A DNA stretch of 64,000 bases, taken from assembly GCF_000298195.1 (NCBI RefSeq), contig NZ_BAHC01000018.1, forward strand, positions 27,331 through 91,330. Direction: 5' to 3'. The stretch is from Gordonia rhizosphera NBRC 16068 (lineage in GTDB: Bacteria; Actinomycetota; Actinomycetes; Mycobacteriales; Mycobacteriaceae). A model generated the notes under the pieces. That model was not told where the DNA came from. It did no database searches and was given only the letters and a program-made list of their open reading frames with translations. The position numbers and the translations under genes were made by a program. Below are positions 55,957 through 64,000 of this stretch, in pieces (within the stretch, counting starts at the first letter, position 1; every line of letters starts with the position of its first letter).

Positions 55957-56192
55957 GGAGGGGCAATCCCTTTCGTCGTCGGCGAACTTCGGCGCGAGTG
56001 TCCACCGCGCGTTGCGCGTGTTACACGAGTGTGTGCCGTTGTTCATGAGATCGGCGTGTCTGGTGTTGCTGTACTGACGCAAGGCTACTGAAGTGAACTC
56101 CGAAATCACGGCCGCAACGCCGAGCGGTGTCCCGAGACTCCGATCACCGCCCCGCCGCCCGAGCGCCACACGCATACGGCACGATGTGTGCC

Positions 56193-57104
56193 ATGAGTCC
56201 GACTGTGTACCTGGTCGGCGCCGGGGGGCAGTTGGGTGCGGCCGTGCAGGCGCGCCCGAACCCGTCCTGGGTGCTGCGCCCATTAACCTCCGCCGAGATC
56301 GACATCACCGACCCGGCGTCGGTGGCGCGCGCGTTGACCGATCTCGGTCCCGGCGACGTGGTGCTCAACTGTGCGGCGTACACGAACGTCGATGGCGCCC
56401 AGACCGACGTGGGGCGCGCCTTCGCGGTGAACCGGGACGGACCGGCCAACCTCGCGCGCGCGACCGCAGCGGCCGGTGCCTGGCTGATCCACATCTCCAC
56501 CGACTACGTGTTCGCCGGCGCCGCAGCCACCGCGGACGCCCCGCGACGGACGGTCCCGTACGAACCCGACGAGCCGACCGGTGAACCCGAGACGGTCTAT
56601 GGCGCGTCGAAGCTGGCCGGTGAGCGCGCTTCGATGGCCGCCGACCCCCGCACCACGATCGTCCGGACCGCCTGGGTCTACACGGGCGGGCCCGACAGCC
56701 CCGATTTCGTGGGGACCATTCGCCGGCTGGAATCGCAGCGCGACGAGCTGAGCGTCGTCGACGACCAGACCGGATCGCCGACCTACGCACTCGACCTGGC
56801 CGCCGGGCTGGCCGAGCTCATTGCCGCCGGCCCCGGTCCCACGACCTGCGGAGTGGTGGTACACGCCACAAATGCCGGAGCGGTGACCTGGAATCAGGTT
56901 GCGCGGGCGGTGTTCGAGGAGCTGGGCGCCGATCCCGCCCGGGTTCGGCCGTGTACCACCGCCGACTTCCCGCGTCCGGCCCCACGACCGGCGTTTTCGG
57001 TGCTGTCCGGGTCGTCGTGGGCGGCCGCGGGCCTGACTCCGCTGCGGGACTGGCGGCAGGCGCTGCACGCGGCCGTGCACTCCGCCGGCGCGGGAGTCGG
57101 GTGA
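56193..57104 (+). CDS. rmlD: dTDP-4-dehydrorhamnose reductase
   Basis: 303 residues, extended short-chain reductase. NAD(P)H motif GAGGQLG at 9-15, HISTDYVF and the catalytic YGASK. Makes dTDP-L-rhamnose, donor for the arabinogalactan linker. ATG 56193 is chosen over two in-frame alternatives slightly upstream. It overlaps wbbL by one base (TGATG). 236 bp separate it from the LCP start, a divergent promoter region in which I see no clear operator. Confidence 0.93.
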   Translation: MSPTVYLVGAGGQLGAAVQARPNPSWVLRPLTSAEIDITDPASVARALTDLGPGDVVLNCAAYTNVDGAQTDVGRAFAVNRDGPANLARATAAAGAWLIHISTDYVFAGAAATADAPRRTVPYEPDEPTGEPETVYGASKLAGERASMAADPRTTIVRTAWVYTGGPDSPDFVGTIRRLESQRDELSVVDDQTGSPTYALDLAAGLAELIAAGPGPTTCGVVVHATNAGAVTWNQVARAVFEELGADPARVRPCTTADFPRPAPRPAFSVLSGSSWAAAGLTPLRDWRQALHAAVHSAGAGVG

Positions 57105-58051
57105 TGTCGGCGCATCGTGCGACACCGAGTGCGCGCGACGTTGGTTACCCTGACCCGGTGACTGCTCAGCTTGCCGTCGTGACGGTGACCTATTCGTCGG
57201 GGGAGCACCTGTCGACGTTCCTGCGGAGCCTGGAGAAGGCGACGTCGGCTCCGGTGCCGCACGTGGTCATCGCCGACAACGGTTCCACCGACGGCGCCCC
57301 GGAGGCCGCCGAGCAGGATTTCGACAACGTGACCCTGATCCACACCGGCGGGAACATCGGCTACGGCGGCGGGATCAACCGTGCCGTCACCGAGGTCGAC
57401 CCCGCCGTGGAGTTCATCGCGATCGCCAACCCGGATGTCGAGTGGGGACCGGGCTGTCTCGACGAACTCCTCGCCGCCGCACGGCGCTGGCCTCGGGCCG
57501 GTTCGCTGGGCCCGCTGATCCGTGAGCCGGACGGCTCGGTCTACCCCTCGGCTCGCCGGGTCCCCGACCTCATCTCCGGCGCGGGACACGCGCTGTTCGG
57601 TTCGATCTGGAAGTCCAATCCGTGGACCACGGCCTACCGAGCCGACGACGCGGCCCCCAGTGAGCGACCCGTGGGGTGGCTGTCGGGTTCGTGTCTGCTG
57701 GTCCGGCGCGCCGCCTTCGACTCGATCGACGGATTCGACTCGCGCTACTTCATGTACATGGAAGACGTCGATCTCGGTGACCGGCTCGGCAGAGCGGGCT
57801 GGCTCAACGTCTATGTACCCAGCGCGGAGATCGTGCACACCAAGGGACACGCGGCAGGTCGCAATCCGGAGAAGATGCTGCCCGCGCACCACCAGAGCGC
57901 GTACCGGTTCCAGGCGGATCGCAATCCGGGCATCCTGCGGGCGCCGATCCGACTGGCGCTGCGAGTCGGGCTCGCGGTGCGCTCCCGGGTGGCGGTCATC
58001 GCGGCGCGGCGCACTACCGACAACAATCGAGGAGGAACCGGTGGTCAGTGA
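57104..58051 (+). CDS. wbbL: dTDP-rhamnosyl transferase (GT2)
   Basis: 315 residues. GT-A glycosyltransferase: VVTVTYSSGEHL, DNGSTDGAPEAA, IANPDVEWGPG (DxD-like), GSCLLVRR and YFMYMEDVDLGDRLG are the WbbL pattern. It transfers rhamnose to decaprenyl-PP-GlcNAc, building the linker between arabinogalactan and peptidoglycan. ATG 57104 follows GGGAG by 8 bases; GTG 57158 is a possible shorter start. Overlaps manB by 11 bp. Confidence 0.94.
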   Translation: MSAHRATPSARDVGYPDPVTAQLAVVTVTYSSGEHLSTFLRSLEKATSAPVPHVVIADNGSTDGAPEAAEQDFDNVTLIHTGGNIGYGGGINRAVTEVDPAVEFIAIANPDVEWGPGCLDELLAAARRWPRAGSLGPLIREPDGSVYPSARRVPDLISGAGHALFGSIWKSNPWTTAYRADDAAPSERPVGWLSGSCLLVRRAAFDSIDGFDSRYFMYMEDVDLGDRLGRAGWLNVYVPSAEIVHTKGHAAGRNPEKMLPAHHQSAYRFQADRNPGILRAPIRLALRVGLAVRSRVAVIAARRTTDNNRGGTGGQ

Positions 58052-59147
58052 CAACCTGGTCGAGGGAACCGAGGTCCCGCCTGCCGTGCAGGCGGTGGTG
58101 CTCGTCGGCGGCAAGGGAACGCGGCTGCGTCCGTTGACCCTGTCGGCGCCCAAGCCGATGCTGCCGACGGCGGGAGTCCCGTTCCTCACCCACCTGCTGT
58201 CGCGGATCCGGCAGGCCGGGGTCGAGGACGTCATACTGGGCACGTCGTTTCAGGCCCACGTCTTCTCCGAGTACTACGGTGACGGCTCCAAACTCGGCCT
58301 GCGGTTGCGCTATGTCACCGAGGAGGAGCCGCTGGGTACCGGTGGCGGGATCCGCAACGTGCTCGACGAGCTGACCGCCGACACCATCTTGGTGTTCAAC
58401 GGCGACGTGCTGGGCGGCACCGACGTCCGTGACGTGCTCGCCACCCACCGAAGCTCCGGGGCGGATGTCACCATGCACCTCGTGCGGGTCGGTGATCCGC
58501 GCGCCTTCGGTTGTGTGCCGACCGACGAGAACGGCCGGGTGACCGACTTTCTGGAAAAGGCCCAGGACCCGCCGACCGATCAGATCAACGCCGGCACCTA
58601 TGTGTTCCGCCGCTCGGTGATCGAGGAGATCCCGCCCGGCCGCCCGGTCTCGGTTGAACGCGAGGTGTTCCCGAAGCTGCTGGCCGAGGGCCGGCACATC
58701 CAGGGACACGTCGACCACGCCTACTGGCGCGATATGGGGACACCGGAGGACTTCGTGCGCGGCTCGGCCGACCTGGTCCGCGGCATCGCACCGTCGCCGG
58801 CGCTGGGCGACCGGCACGGCGAGTCACTCGTCCACGAGGGCGCCGGAGTGGGTCCGGGAGCGGTGCTCATCGGCGGGACCGTGGTGGGGCGCGGCGCCGA
58901 GATCGGTCCTCGTGCGCGACTCGACGGCGCCGTCGTCTTCGACGGTGCGGTCATCGAGGCCGGCGCGGTGGTGGAGCGCAGCATCGTCGGGTTCGGGGCG
59001 CGGGTCGGTCCACGGGCCCTGATCCGGGACACCGTGATCGGCGACGGCGCGGATATCGGCGCGCGCTGCGAGTTGCTCCGCGGTGCCCGGGTGTGGCCGG
59101 GGATTCAGATCCCCGACCACGGGATTCGGTTCTCCACCGACGTCTGA
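58041..59147 (+). CDS. manB: mannose-1-phosphate guanylyltransferase-like NDP-sugar pyrophosphorylase
   Basis: 368 residues. Nucleotidyltransferase signature VVLVGGKGTRLRPLTLSAPK near 18-37, PLGTGGGI, FNGDVLGGTD, and a C-terminal left-handed beta helix of hexapeptide repeats (about 260-360). Closest to the mycobacterial gene downstream of wbbL, annotated manB (Rv3264c, from memory); GDP-mannose feeds mannosylated lipids. GTG 58041 has GGAGG 5 bases upstream. Confidence 0.9.
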   Translation: MVSDNLVEGTEVPPAVQAVVLVGGKGTRLRPLTLSAPKPMLPTAGVPFLTHLLSRIRQAGVEDVILGTSFQAHVFSEYYGDGSKLGLRLRYVTEEEPLGTGGGIRNVLDELTADTILVFNGDVLGGTDVRDVLATHRSSGADVTMHLVRVGDPRAFGCVPTDENGRVTDFLEKAQDPPTDQINAGTYVFRRSVIEEIPPGRPVSVEREVFPKLLAEGRHIQGHVDHAYWRDMGTPEDFVRGSADLVRGIAPSPALGDRHGESLVHEGAGVGPGAVLIGGTVVGRGAEIGPRARLDGAVVFDGAVIEAGAVVERSIVGFGARVGPRALIRDTVIGDGADIGARCELLRGARVWPGIQIPDHGIRFSTDV

Positions 59148-59171
59148 GTGCGGTGGCCGACGGTCCGTCGA

Positions 59172-59840
59172 TCAGCGCGCCTTGGCGGCGGCCAGGACGC
59201 CGGCACCAAGCGGGATCACCACCGGCAGCAGACGCTCGTCGTCGGCGATCAACATCGCCGCCGCGCGGGCGGCCGCTGCGGGAGGATCGGTACGGGTCGT
59301 GTCCGCCACCGCGCCATCGGCGGTGGCGTTGTGCACCACGACCACACCGCCGGGGCGCAGCATCCGGATCGCCTCGGCGACATGACGGGGATGATGGATG
59401 AGCGGTCCGTCGACGAACACCAGGTCATAGGAGTTGTCGGACAGACGCGGCAGGACCTCGGTGGGGGTACCGTTGATCAGTCGGGTGCGACCCGGCGCGA
59501 TGTCGGCGCTCGCGAACGACAGTCGAGCCGCGCGATGATGCTCGGGTTCGGGGTCGATCGTGGTCAGCACGCCGTCCGACGCCATGCCCGCCAGCAGCCA
59601 CAGCCCGCTGACGCCGGCCCCGGTACCGATCTCGACGACGGCGCGCGCATCGGTCGCGCGGGCCAGCAGGGCCAGCAGGGCGCCGACGGCCGGACTGACC
59701 GCGGTGGCACCGAGTTCGTCGGCGCGGGCCCGCGCCGCCACCAGGGCGTCGTCCTCGACGATCGCCGACTCCGCGTAGTCGTGGAGGGCGGCGGATCCCG
59801 CCGGTGCCGTCGGTCGGGAACCCCCTGATGAATCGGTCAT
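59172..59840 (-). CDS. SAM-dependent O-methyltransferase (Rv1220c-like)
   Basis: 222 residues of the catechol/caffeoyl-CoA O-methyltransferase family: VVEIGTGAGVSGLWL is the SAM loop, LVFVDGPLIHH the acidic region and GGVVVVHNA the following strand. Substrate unknown. Divergent from sigE across 269 bp, the same neighbour relation as Rv1220c-sigE in M. tuberculosis (from memory). ATG 59840 is chosen. Confidence 0.88.
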   Translation of the reverse strand: MTDSSGGSRPTAPAGSAALHDYAESAIVEDDALVAARARADELGATAVSPAVGALLALLARATDARAVVEIGTGAGVSGLWLLAGMASDGVLTTIDPEPEHHRAARLSFASADIAPGRTRLINGTPTEVLPRLSDNSYDLVFVDGPLIHHPRHVAEAIRMLRPGGVVVVHNATADGAVADTTRTDPPAAAARAAAMLIADDERLLPVVIPLGAGVLAAAKAR

Positions 59841-60024
59841 TCCCCGAGCGTAGGTCGGATTCCGACCCGAGCGTGGGCGGCGCGCCAGCCGAACGTGAAT
59901 TCCGTGGTCAGGCGTCATTTGCGGGCAGCTTGGCACGCCCGTTCACTTCCTCAGCGAAACCTCAGGTGTCTCATACGGCGACCACACCACGATGGGAGAG
60001 GGTTCTAGGTACGCGGGCAGAGAG

Positions 60025-60050
60025 GGAATACTGCCGCGCCTGATGAGGTT
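60025..60050 (+). promoter_or_regulatory. SigH/SigR-type promoter upstream of sigE
   Basis: GGAAT (60025-60029), exactly 18 bases, then GTT (60048-60050): the full GGAAT-N18-GTT pattern of SigR/SigH promoters. It lies 60 bp upstream of the sigE ATG. SigH-dependent transcription of sigE is known in M. tuberculosis, so the assignment fits. Three CTCA motifs at 59950, 59961 and 59970 further upstream could be sites for an MprA-like regulator (tentative). Confidence 0.65.
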
Positions 60051-60109
60051 TACCGACGTGAACATCCGACATCGGCTGCGATGTCGGGGAGAGGAAACTA
60101 GGCCACCGA

Positions 60110-60721
60110 ATGACTGATCCGCTGGGGTCTGCAGATGTCGTCCCGTCGGGGACGGCCGGGTTCGATGCCACTGGTGACGAGACCCTGATGCCGTCCTGGG
60201 ATGAGTTGGTGCGTGAACACGCCGATCGCGTGTACCGCCTGGCCTATCGCCTGTCGGGCAATCAACACGACGCGGAGGATCTCACCCAGGAGACCTTCAT
60301 CAGGGTCTTCCGGTCGTTGTCGAACTACCGTCCCGGCACATTCGAGGGTTGGCTGCATCGCATCACCACCAACCTGTTCCTGGACATGGTGCGTCGTCGT
60401 AGCAAGATTCGCATGGAGGCGCTGCCCGAGGAGTACGACCGGGTGCCTGCCGACACGCCCGATCCGCAGCAGATCTTCCACGACGCGAACCTCGATCCCG
60501 ACCTGCAGGATGCGCTCGACGCGCTGCCCCCTGAGTTCCGTGCGGCCGTCGTGCTCTGTGACATCGAGGGTCTGTCCTACGAGGAGATAGCGACGACGCT
60601 GGGCGTCAAGCTGGGCACCGTCCGAAGCCGGATCCACCGCGGCCGGCAGACCATCCGCGACCACCTCGCGGCGAAGGGACACACGGGTAGCCGGTCGGTC
60701 GCGGTCGGCAGCACCCGGTAG
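60110..60721 (+). CDS. sigE: ECF RNA polymerase sigma factor SigE
   Basis: 203 residues with region 2 ([41 protein letters not shown]) and region 4 ([33 protein letters not shown]) only, as in ECF factors. Shorter at the N-terminus than M. tuberculosis SigE. Controls envelope and oxidative stress genes. The following genes rseA, htrA and tatB on the same strand are the classical sigE locus. A SigH-type promoter precedes it. Confidence 0.93.
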   Translation: MTDPLGSADVVPSGTAGFDATGDETLMPSWDELVREHADRVYRLAYRLSGNQHDAEDLTQETFIRVFRSLSNYRPGTFEGWLHRITTNLFLDMVRRRSKIRMEALPEEYDRVPADTPDPQQIFHDANLDPDLQDALDALPPEFRAAVVLCDIEGLSYEEIATTLGVKLGTVRSRIHRGRQTIRDHLAAKGHTGSRSVAVGSTR

Positions 60722-60871
60722 TCGGTATCGATCACCCGGAGATTCCCCGGGAACCGCAGCCGCCCCGACATCGTTGGGACCTTCGGATAGGCTGGGTTGT
60801 CGCCCCGCATACACATTGGGTCCGGAAGACCATGCGGGCGACGACCGCTTGGTGGAAGAGGTGAGCGTCAG

Positions 60872-61453
60872 ATGGAGATGAACCGAGGTCGAACCACCTC
60901 GGGGGGATGGGACGAGAACCCGCCGTCAGCGTCGAATCTCCGCGGACGCCGTCGCTCGGCCTGGAACCCGGCGACCTGGTCGCCGGTCACCGCGTCGTTC
61001 TCTCCCAATCGCACCTATCGCGCGCCGGGCATGGCCGGCGGCCGACGGTTCGCGCCGACCGAACATCTCGCGGCCGAGGCCGTGGCCGCGTTCGTCGACG
61101 GTGAGCTCGGTGTGACAGCCCATACACGGGCTACGCAGCATCTCGCACTGTGCCCTGAATGCATGGCGGCCGTCGACGCGCAGATGTCGGCGCGCGCCCG
61201 CCTGCGGTCGGCCGGTGACGTGTCGATACCCGCCACGCTCCTCGGTCAGCTCAGCCAGATCCCGACGCAGGAGATCGATGTCGCCGATACCGAAGATCGG
61301 CGCGACGACGTGACGCCGTGGCACCGCGACGGCCGCACGAGCCCGATGGAGGCGCCGGGATTCCCGGTCACCGGGGCCGATCGCGGCGTCACACCCGATC
61401 AGGCCGTCCAGCCGAGCACTCGCGCGCGGATGAGCCGGTGGCGGGGCCGCTGA
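60872..61453 (+). CDS. rseA: anti-sigma-E factor RseA (zinc-binding ZAS family)
   Basis: 193 residues. The HxxxCxxC zinc motif is His90, Cys94, Cys97 (HLALCPEC), with His84 just before it; this defines ZAS-type anti-sigma factors. No membrane helix, so it is cytoplasmic. Residues 1-60 are basic and low-complexity; the C-terminus after 130 is polar. It would bind SigE and release it on redox or phosphorylation signals. ATG 60872 follows GAAGAGG by 10 bases; ATG 60878 is two codons later. It lies 150 bp after sigE. Confidence 0.9.
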   Translation: MEMNRGRTTSGGWDENPPSASNLRGRRRSAWNPATWSPVTASFSPNRTYRAPGMAGGRRFAPTEHLAAEAVAAFVDGELGVTAHTRATQHLALCPECMAAVDAQMSARARLRSAGDVSIPATLLGQLSQIPTQEIDVADTEDRRDDVTPWHRDGRTSPMEAPGFPVTGADRGVTPDQAVQPSTRARMSRWRGR

Positions 61454-61456
61454 CAC

Positions 61457-62959
61457 GTGGACATGACAGGGCAGAAGACCGGGGAGGACGCCCTCGAGCG
61501 ATCCGTCGACGGCGCCGAGGGCGCGTCGGCTCCGGCCACGTCACGGCATGCGGCCATCTCACCGGAGACGGCCGCGGTTTTCGGCCGTCCCGACGGTGTG
61601 CGGGGGTCCTTCGACCAATCTCCGGATTCTGATCGGCGGGGACCCGCACCCGAGATCGCCCCACCCGACCCCGTCCTCGCCGAGGCATTCGGCCGACCCG
61701 AGGGCGAAGCGGACACTCTGCAACGGGATCCGCTCGCGGCCTACGGGGTACCCGATACCCCGGACTCACCGGCCGACCCGTGGCGGGACCCGGAGAGCAT
61801 CGCCGCCATGGATCAGCCGGCGCTCGCCACCCCGACACAGGCCGAACCCACCGATCCGGGGCCGAGACTCGGGGTCACGGACGTGCTGTTCGGTCGGCGA
61901 GTCGCCTGGCACGCGCTTGCCACCCTCGGCGTGCTCGCCCTGCTCATCGGGGTGTTCGGTGGTCTCGTCGGCCGGTGGACCGCCGAGGTCGTGGCACCGC
62001 TGAACTCGGATTCCGTAGAGTTGTCCACTGCCGACGGCCGCGGCGACGCTCCGCGATCGCCCGTTGCCGAGGTGGCCCGCGCCGTCGAGAAGTCGGTCGT
62101 CGCCATCGACGTCCGTACCTCGAGCGCGGTGGGGACCGGGTCCGGATTCATCATCGACCGCGACGGCTACATCGTCACCAACAATCACGTCATCTCGATG
62201 GCGGCCAACGACCGCAACGCCAAACTCGAGGTCGTGTTCTTCGATCGCACCCGGGTTCCGGCACGGATCGTCGGGCGCGACGTCAAGACCGATCTGGCGG
62301 TCCTCAAGGTCGACAACGTCGACAACCCCACGGTGTCGACGCTCGGCAATTCCGACACCCTGCAGATCGGCGAGGAAGTGGTCGCCTTCGGCTCACCGCT
62401 GGGTCTCGATCGCACGGTGACCAGCGGCATCGTGAGCGCGCTGAACCGGCCCGTGCCGTTGCGGCCGGATGCCGAATCCGACACCGACGCGGTGATCGAC
62501 GCAATCCAGACCGACGCCGCGATCAATCCCGGCAACTCCGGTGGTCCGCTGGTCAACGATGCTGCCGAGGTCGTCGGCATCAACACCGCCGGACTGGTAC
62601 CCGGCGGCGGATCGATCGGTCTCGGTTTCGCCATCCCGATCAACCAGGTGATACCCATCGCCGAGACGCTGATCCGGCAGGGCAAGGTCGACCACCCGCA
62701 GATCGGTGTGAACGCGAGTTCGGTCCGCAACGACCGGGTGCTCGGCGCGCAGATCCGCAACGTCGTGGCCGGCGGGCCCGCGGACCGTGCCGGGGTGCGC
62801 GAGGACGACGTGATCACCTCGTTCAACGGCCGCCCGATCGAGAGCGCCGACGAATTGACCGTCGCCGTGCGGACCGCGAAGATCGGCGAGGCGGTCCCGT
62901 TCACGTACTGGCGCGATGGCCGTACATTCGATGGAGACATCACGCCGCAGAGCGACTGA
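61457..62959 (+). CDS. htrA: HtrA-like membrane-anchored serine protease
   Basis: 500 residues. Disordered cytoplasmic N-terminus (1-145), one transmembrane helix (about 154-173), trypsin-like domain with catalytic triad His244 (TNNHVI), Asp279 (KTDLAVL) and Ser361 (NPGNSGGPL), and a C-terminal PDZ domain (about 400-495). Degrades or chaperones misfolded exported proteins. It starts 3 bp after rseA (GTG 61457; ATG 61463 also possible), so it is co-transcribed with the anti-sigma gene. Confidence 0.94.
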   Translation: MDMTGQKTGEDALERSVDGAEGASAPATSRHAAISPETAAVFGRPDGVRGSFDQSPDSDRRGPAPEIAPPDPVLAEAFGRPEGEADTLQRDPLAAYGVPDTPDSPADPWRDPESIAAMDQPALATPTQAEPTDPGPRLGVTDVLFGRRVAWHALATLGVLALLIGVFGGLVGRWTAEVVAPLNSDSVELSTADGRGDAPRSPVAEVARAVEKSVVAIDVRTSSAVGTGSGFIIDRDGYIVTNNHVISMAANDRNAKLEVVFFDRTRVPARIVGRDVKTDLAVLKVDNVDNPTVSTLGNSDTLQIGEEVVAFGSPLGLDRTVTSGIVSALNRPVPLRPDAESDTDAVIDAIQTDAAINPGNSGGPLVNDAAEVVGINTAGLVPGGGSIGLGFAIPINQVIPIAETLIRQGKVDHPQIGVNASSVRNDRVLGAQIRNVVAGGPADRAGVREDDVITSFNGRPIESADELTVAVRTAKIGEAVPFTYWRDGRTFDGDITPQSD

Positions 62960-62995
62960 TGGCGGAATCCGGGTTCGAGCGACGGGGAAGACGAG

Positions 62996-63445
62996 ATGTT
63001 CAGCAGTATCGGTTGGGGTGAGATCGCCGTCCTGCTGGCGGCCGGGCTGATCATCCTCGGGCCCGACCGCCTTCCCGGCGCGGTGTCCTGGACGATGAAG
63101 TCGCTACGGCAGGTGCGCGATTACGCCACCGGGGCGACCGACCAGCTGAAAGACGAACTCGGTCCCGACTTCGACGAGTTGCGCAAACCGCTGGCCGAAC
63201 TGAACGAACTGCGGGGGATGACACCGCGCGCGATGGTGACCAAGCACCTGCTCGACGGCGACGATTCGCTGTTCACCCTCGGCCTCGATGCCACCACGGT
63301 GGACCGGTCGAGCACCGACACGCCCCCGATCAAGCCGGTCTCCGCGCCCGTGCCGACGGACCCCCCGGCGGCCCCCGCCACCACCGGCGACGTCACGCCC
63401 CAGGCCCCCCGTCGCCGCTCCGTCACCGACTGGGACGCCACGTAG
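62996..63445 (+). CDS. tatB: twin-arginine translocase subunit TatB
   Basis: 149 residues. One N-terminal helix ([19 protein letters not shown], with the conserved Glu9 and FGPD-like LGPDRLP hinge), then an amphipathic helix and a Pro-rich C-terminal tail. Part of the Tat export complex for folded proteins. GGGGAAG lies about 6 bases before ATG 62996. 36 bp downstream of htrA in the sigE locus. Confidence 0.94.
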   Translation: MFSSIGWGEIAVLLAAGLIILGPDRLPGAVSWTMKSLRQVRDYATGATDQLKDELGPDFDELRKPLAELNELRGMTPRAMVTKHLLDGDDSLFTLGLDATTVDRSSTDTPPIKPVSAPVPTDPPAAPATTGDVTPQAPRRRSVTDWDAT

Positions 63446-63544
63446 AAGATCTCCCGGTTCGTCCCCCGCCTGCCGGGTCGTCGCTCGCCACCAGCACCTG
63501 TCTCACGACCATGCCGGCAGCCGGCGTGCCACTCGCGGACCAAC

Positions 63545-63574
63545 CGGCACTCGGCGGACGACCGTCGAGTGCCG
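63545..63574. terminator. hairpin between convergent tatB and mrp
   Basis: Perfect 9-bp arms CGGCACTCG / CGAGTGCCG with a 12-base loop, in the 158-bp gap between two convergent stops. Likely terminates the sigE-tatB and mrp transcripts. Nothing else is supported in this gap. Confidence 0.55.
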
Positions 63575-63603
63575 CAGCCGAGGTGGCTTCAGAAGTCGTG
63601 GGC

Positions 63604-64000
63604 TCAGGTGTGGCGGGTGGTGTCGATACCCAGGCTCATACCGGCCAGGCCGCGCCGGCGGACCGCCAGCTTCTCCGCGATGGCGCGCAGCGCCGACCCC
63701 GACGGCGAGTCCGGGGCCGACAGCACCACCGGCTCACCGGCATCCCCACCTTCACGCAGGGCCGTCTCGAGGGGTACCTGACCCAGCAGTTCGACGGGTG
63801 CGCCGACCGCTCTGGTCAGACGCTCGGCCACCTTGGCACCGCCTCCGGACCCGAAGGGTTCCATCCGCGTGCCGTCGGGCAGCTCGAGCCAGGACATGTT
63901 CTCCACGACACCGAGAATCTTCTGTCGGGTCTGCAGTGCGATGGCGCCGGCCCGTTCGGCGACCTCGGCCGCCGCCTGCTGCGGGGTCGTGACGACGAGG
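63604..64000 (-). CDS. mrp: Mrp/NBP35-family iron-sulfur carrier ATPase, 5' end beyond the window
   Basis: C-terminal 131 residues only. LVVTTPQQAAAEVAERAG at the window edge and ILGVVENMSWLELPDGTRM are the conserved Mrp C-terminal segments, and LLGQVPLETALREGGDAG follows. Mrp proteins bind and transfer Fe-S clusters; the Walker A site and cluster cysteines would lie outside the window. Convergent with tatB as in mycobacteria (from memory). Confidence 0.92.
   Translation of the reverse strand, partial: LVVTTPQQAAAEVAERAGAIALQTRQKILGVVENMSWLELPDGTRMEPFGSGGGAKVAERLTRAVGAPVELLGQVPLETALREGGDAGEPVVLSAPDSPSGSALRAIAEKLAVRRRGLAGMSLGIDTTRHT

Overview
The window is high-GC actinobacterial chromosome. 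Gene content points to a mycolic-acid-containing member of the Mycobacteriales, most like Gordonia or a close relative. The evidence is the acyl-CoA carboxylase set accA3/accD5/accE5, the arabinogalactan-linker genes rmlD-wbbL-manB next to an LCP ligase, a TIGR03089 protein, an F420-type deazaflavin oxidoreductase and the sigE-rseA-htrA-tatB-mrp block. Genus is inferred from protein resemblance recalled from memory; no search was run. Synteny statements against M. tuberculosis are also from memory.

Layout. 0-16.8 kb: an enoyl-CoA hydratase-like gene coupled to an M20 amidohydrolase (AmiA1/AmiB1 type), a gamma-glutamylcyclotransferase-like gene, lpdA, glpK/glpD, a flavin-binding split-barrel protein, nei-lhr DNA repair genes, a FhuF-like 2Fe-2S protein, an acyl-CoA dehydrogenase and mntH. 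16.8-37.7 kb is the accessory part. It holds a purine-catabolic operon (MFS transporter, 8-oxoguanine deaminase, FAD subunit, fused Fe-S/molybdenum xanthine-dehydrogenase-like subunit), pyruvate carboxylase, and a two-component phenol/nitrophenol hydroxylase module with its AraC regulator. It continues with a second purine block (hydroxyisourate hydrolase, OHCU decarboxylase, NCS2 permease fused to an OHCU-like domain, MocA-like nucleotidyltransferase) and a cluster of five SRPBCC paralogues. 37.7-51.9 kb: accA3, a lone condensation-domain protein, sufE, sseA, maf, accE5, accD5, birA, membrane/PH-domain genes, a two-component system, gtrA, purK and purE. 51.9-64 kb: hydrolase, F420-type oxidoreductase, TIGR03089, LCP, rmlD-wbbL-manB, an O-methyltransferase, sigE-rseA-htrA-tatB and the 3' part of mrp.

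How genes work together. The purine genes cover guanine/8-oxoguanine and hypoxanthine/xanthine oxidation, then the two steps after urate oxidase; no urate oxidase is visible here. The MocA-like gene would supply the cytidylated molybdopterin cofactor. AccA3, AccD5, AccE5 and BirA form a biotin carboxylase set feeding lipid synthesis. SigE, RseA, HtrA and TatB form an envelope-stress and export block.

Most notable: (1) the permease fusion, whose OHCU-like domain has Phe where the family has its catalytic His, beside an intact free-standing OHCU decarboxylase; (2) five SRPBCC paralogues with duplicated leaders carrying DosR-like boxes (17/20 and 15/20 to consensus) and a decayed copy of the neighbouring nucleotidyltransferase; (3) two homologous 57-bp palindromes that exactly bracket the phenol hydroxylase module. 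No tRNA, rRNA, CRISPR array or insertion sequence was seen.
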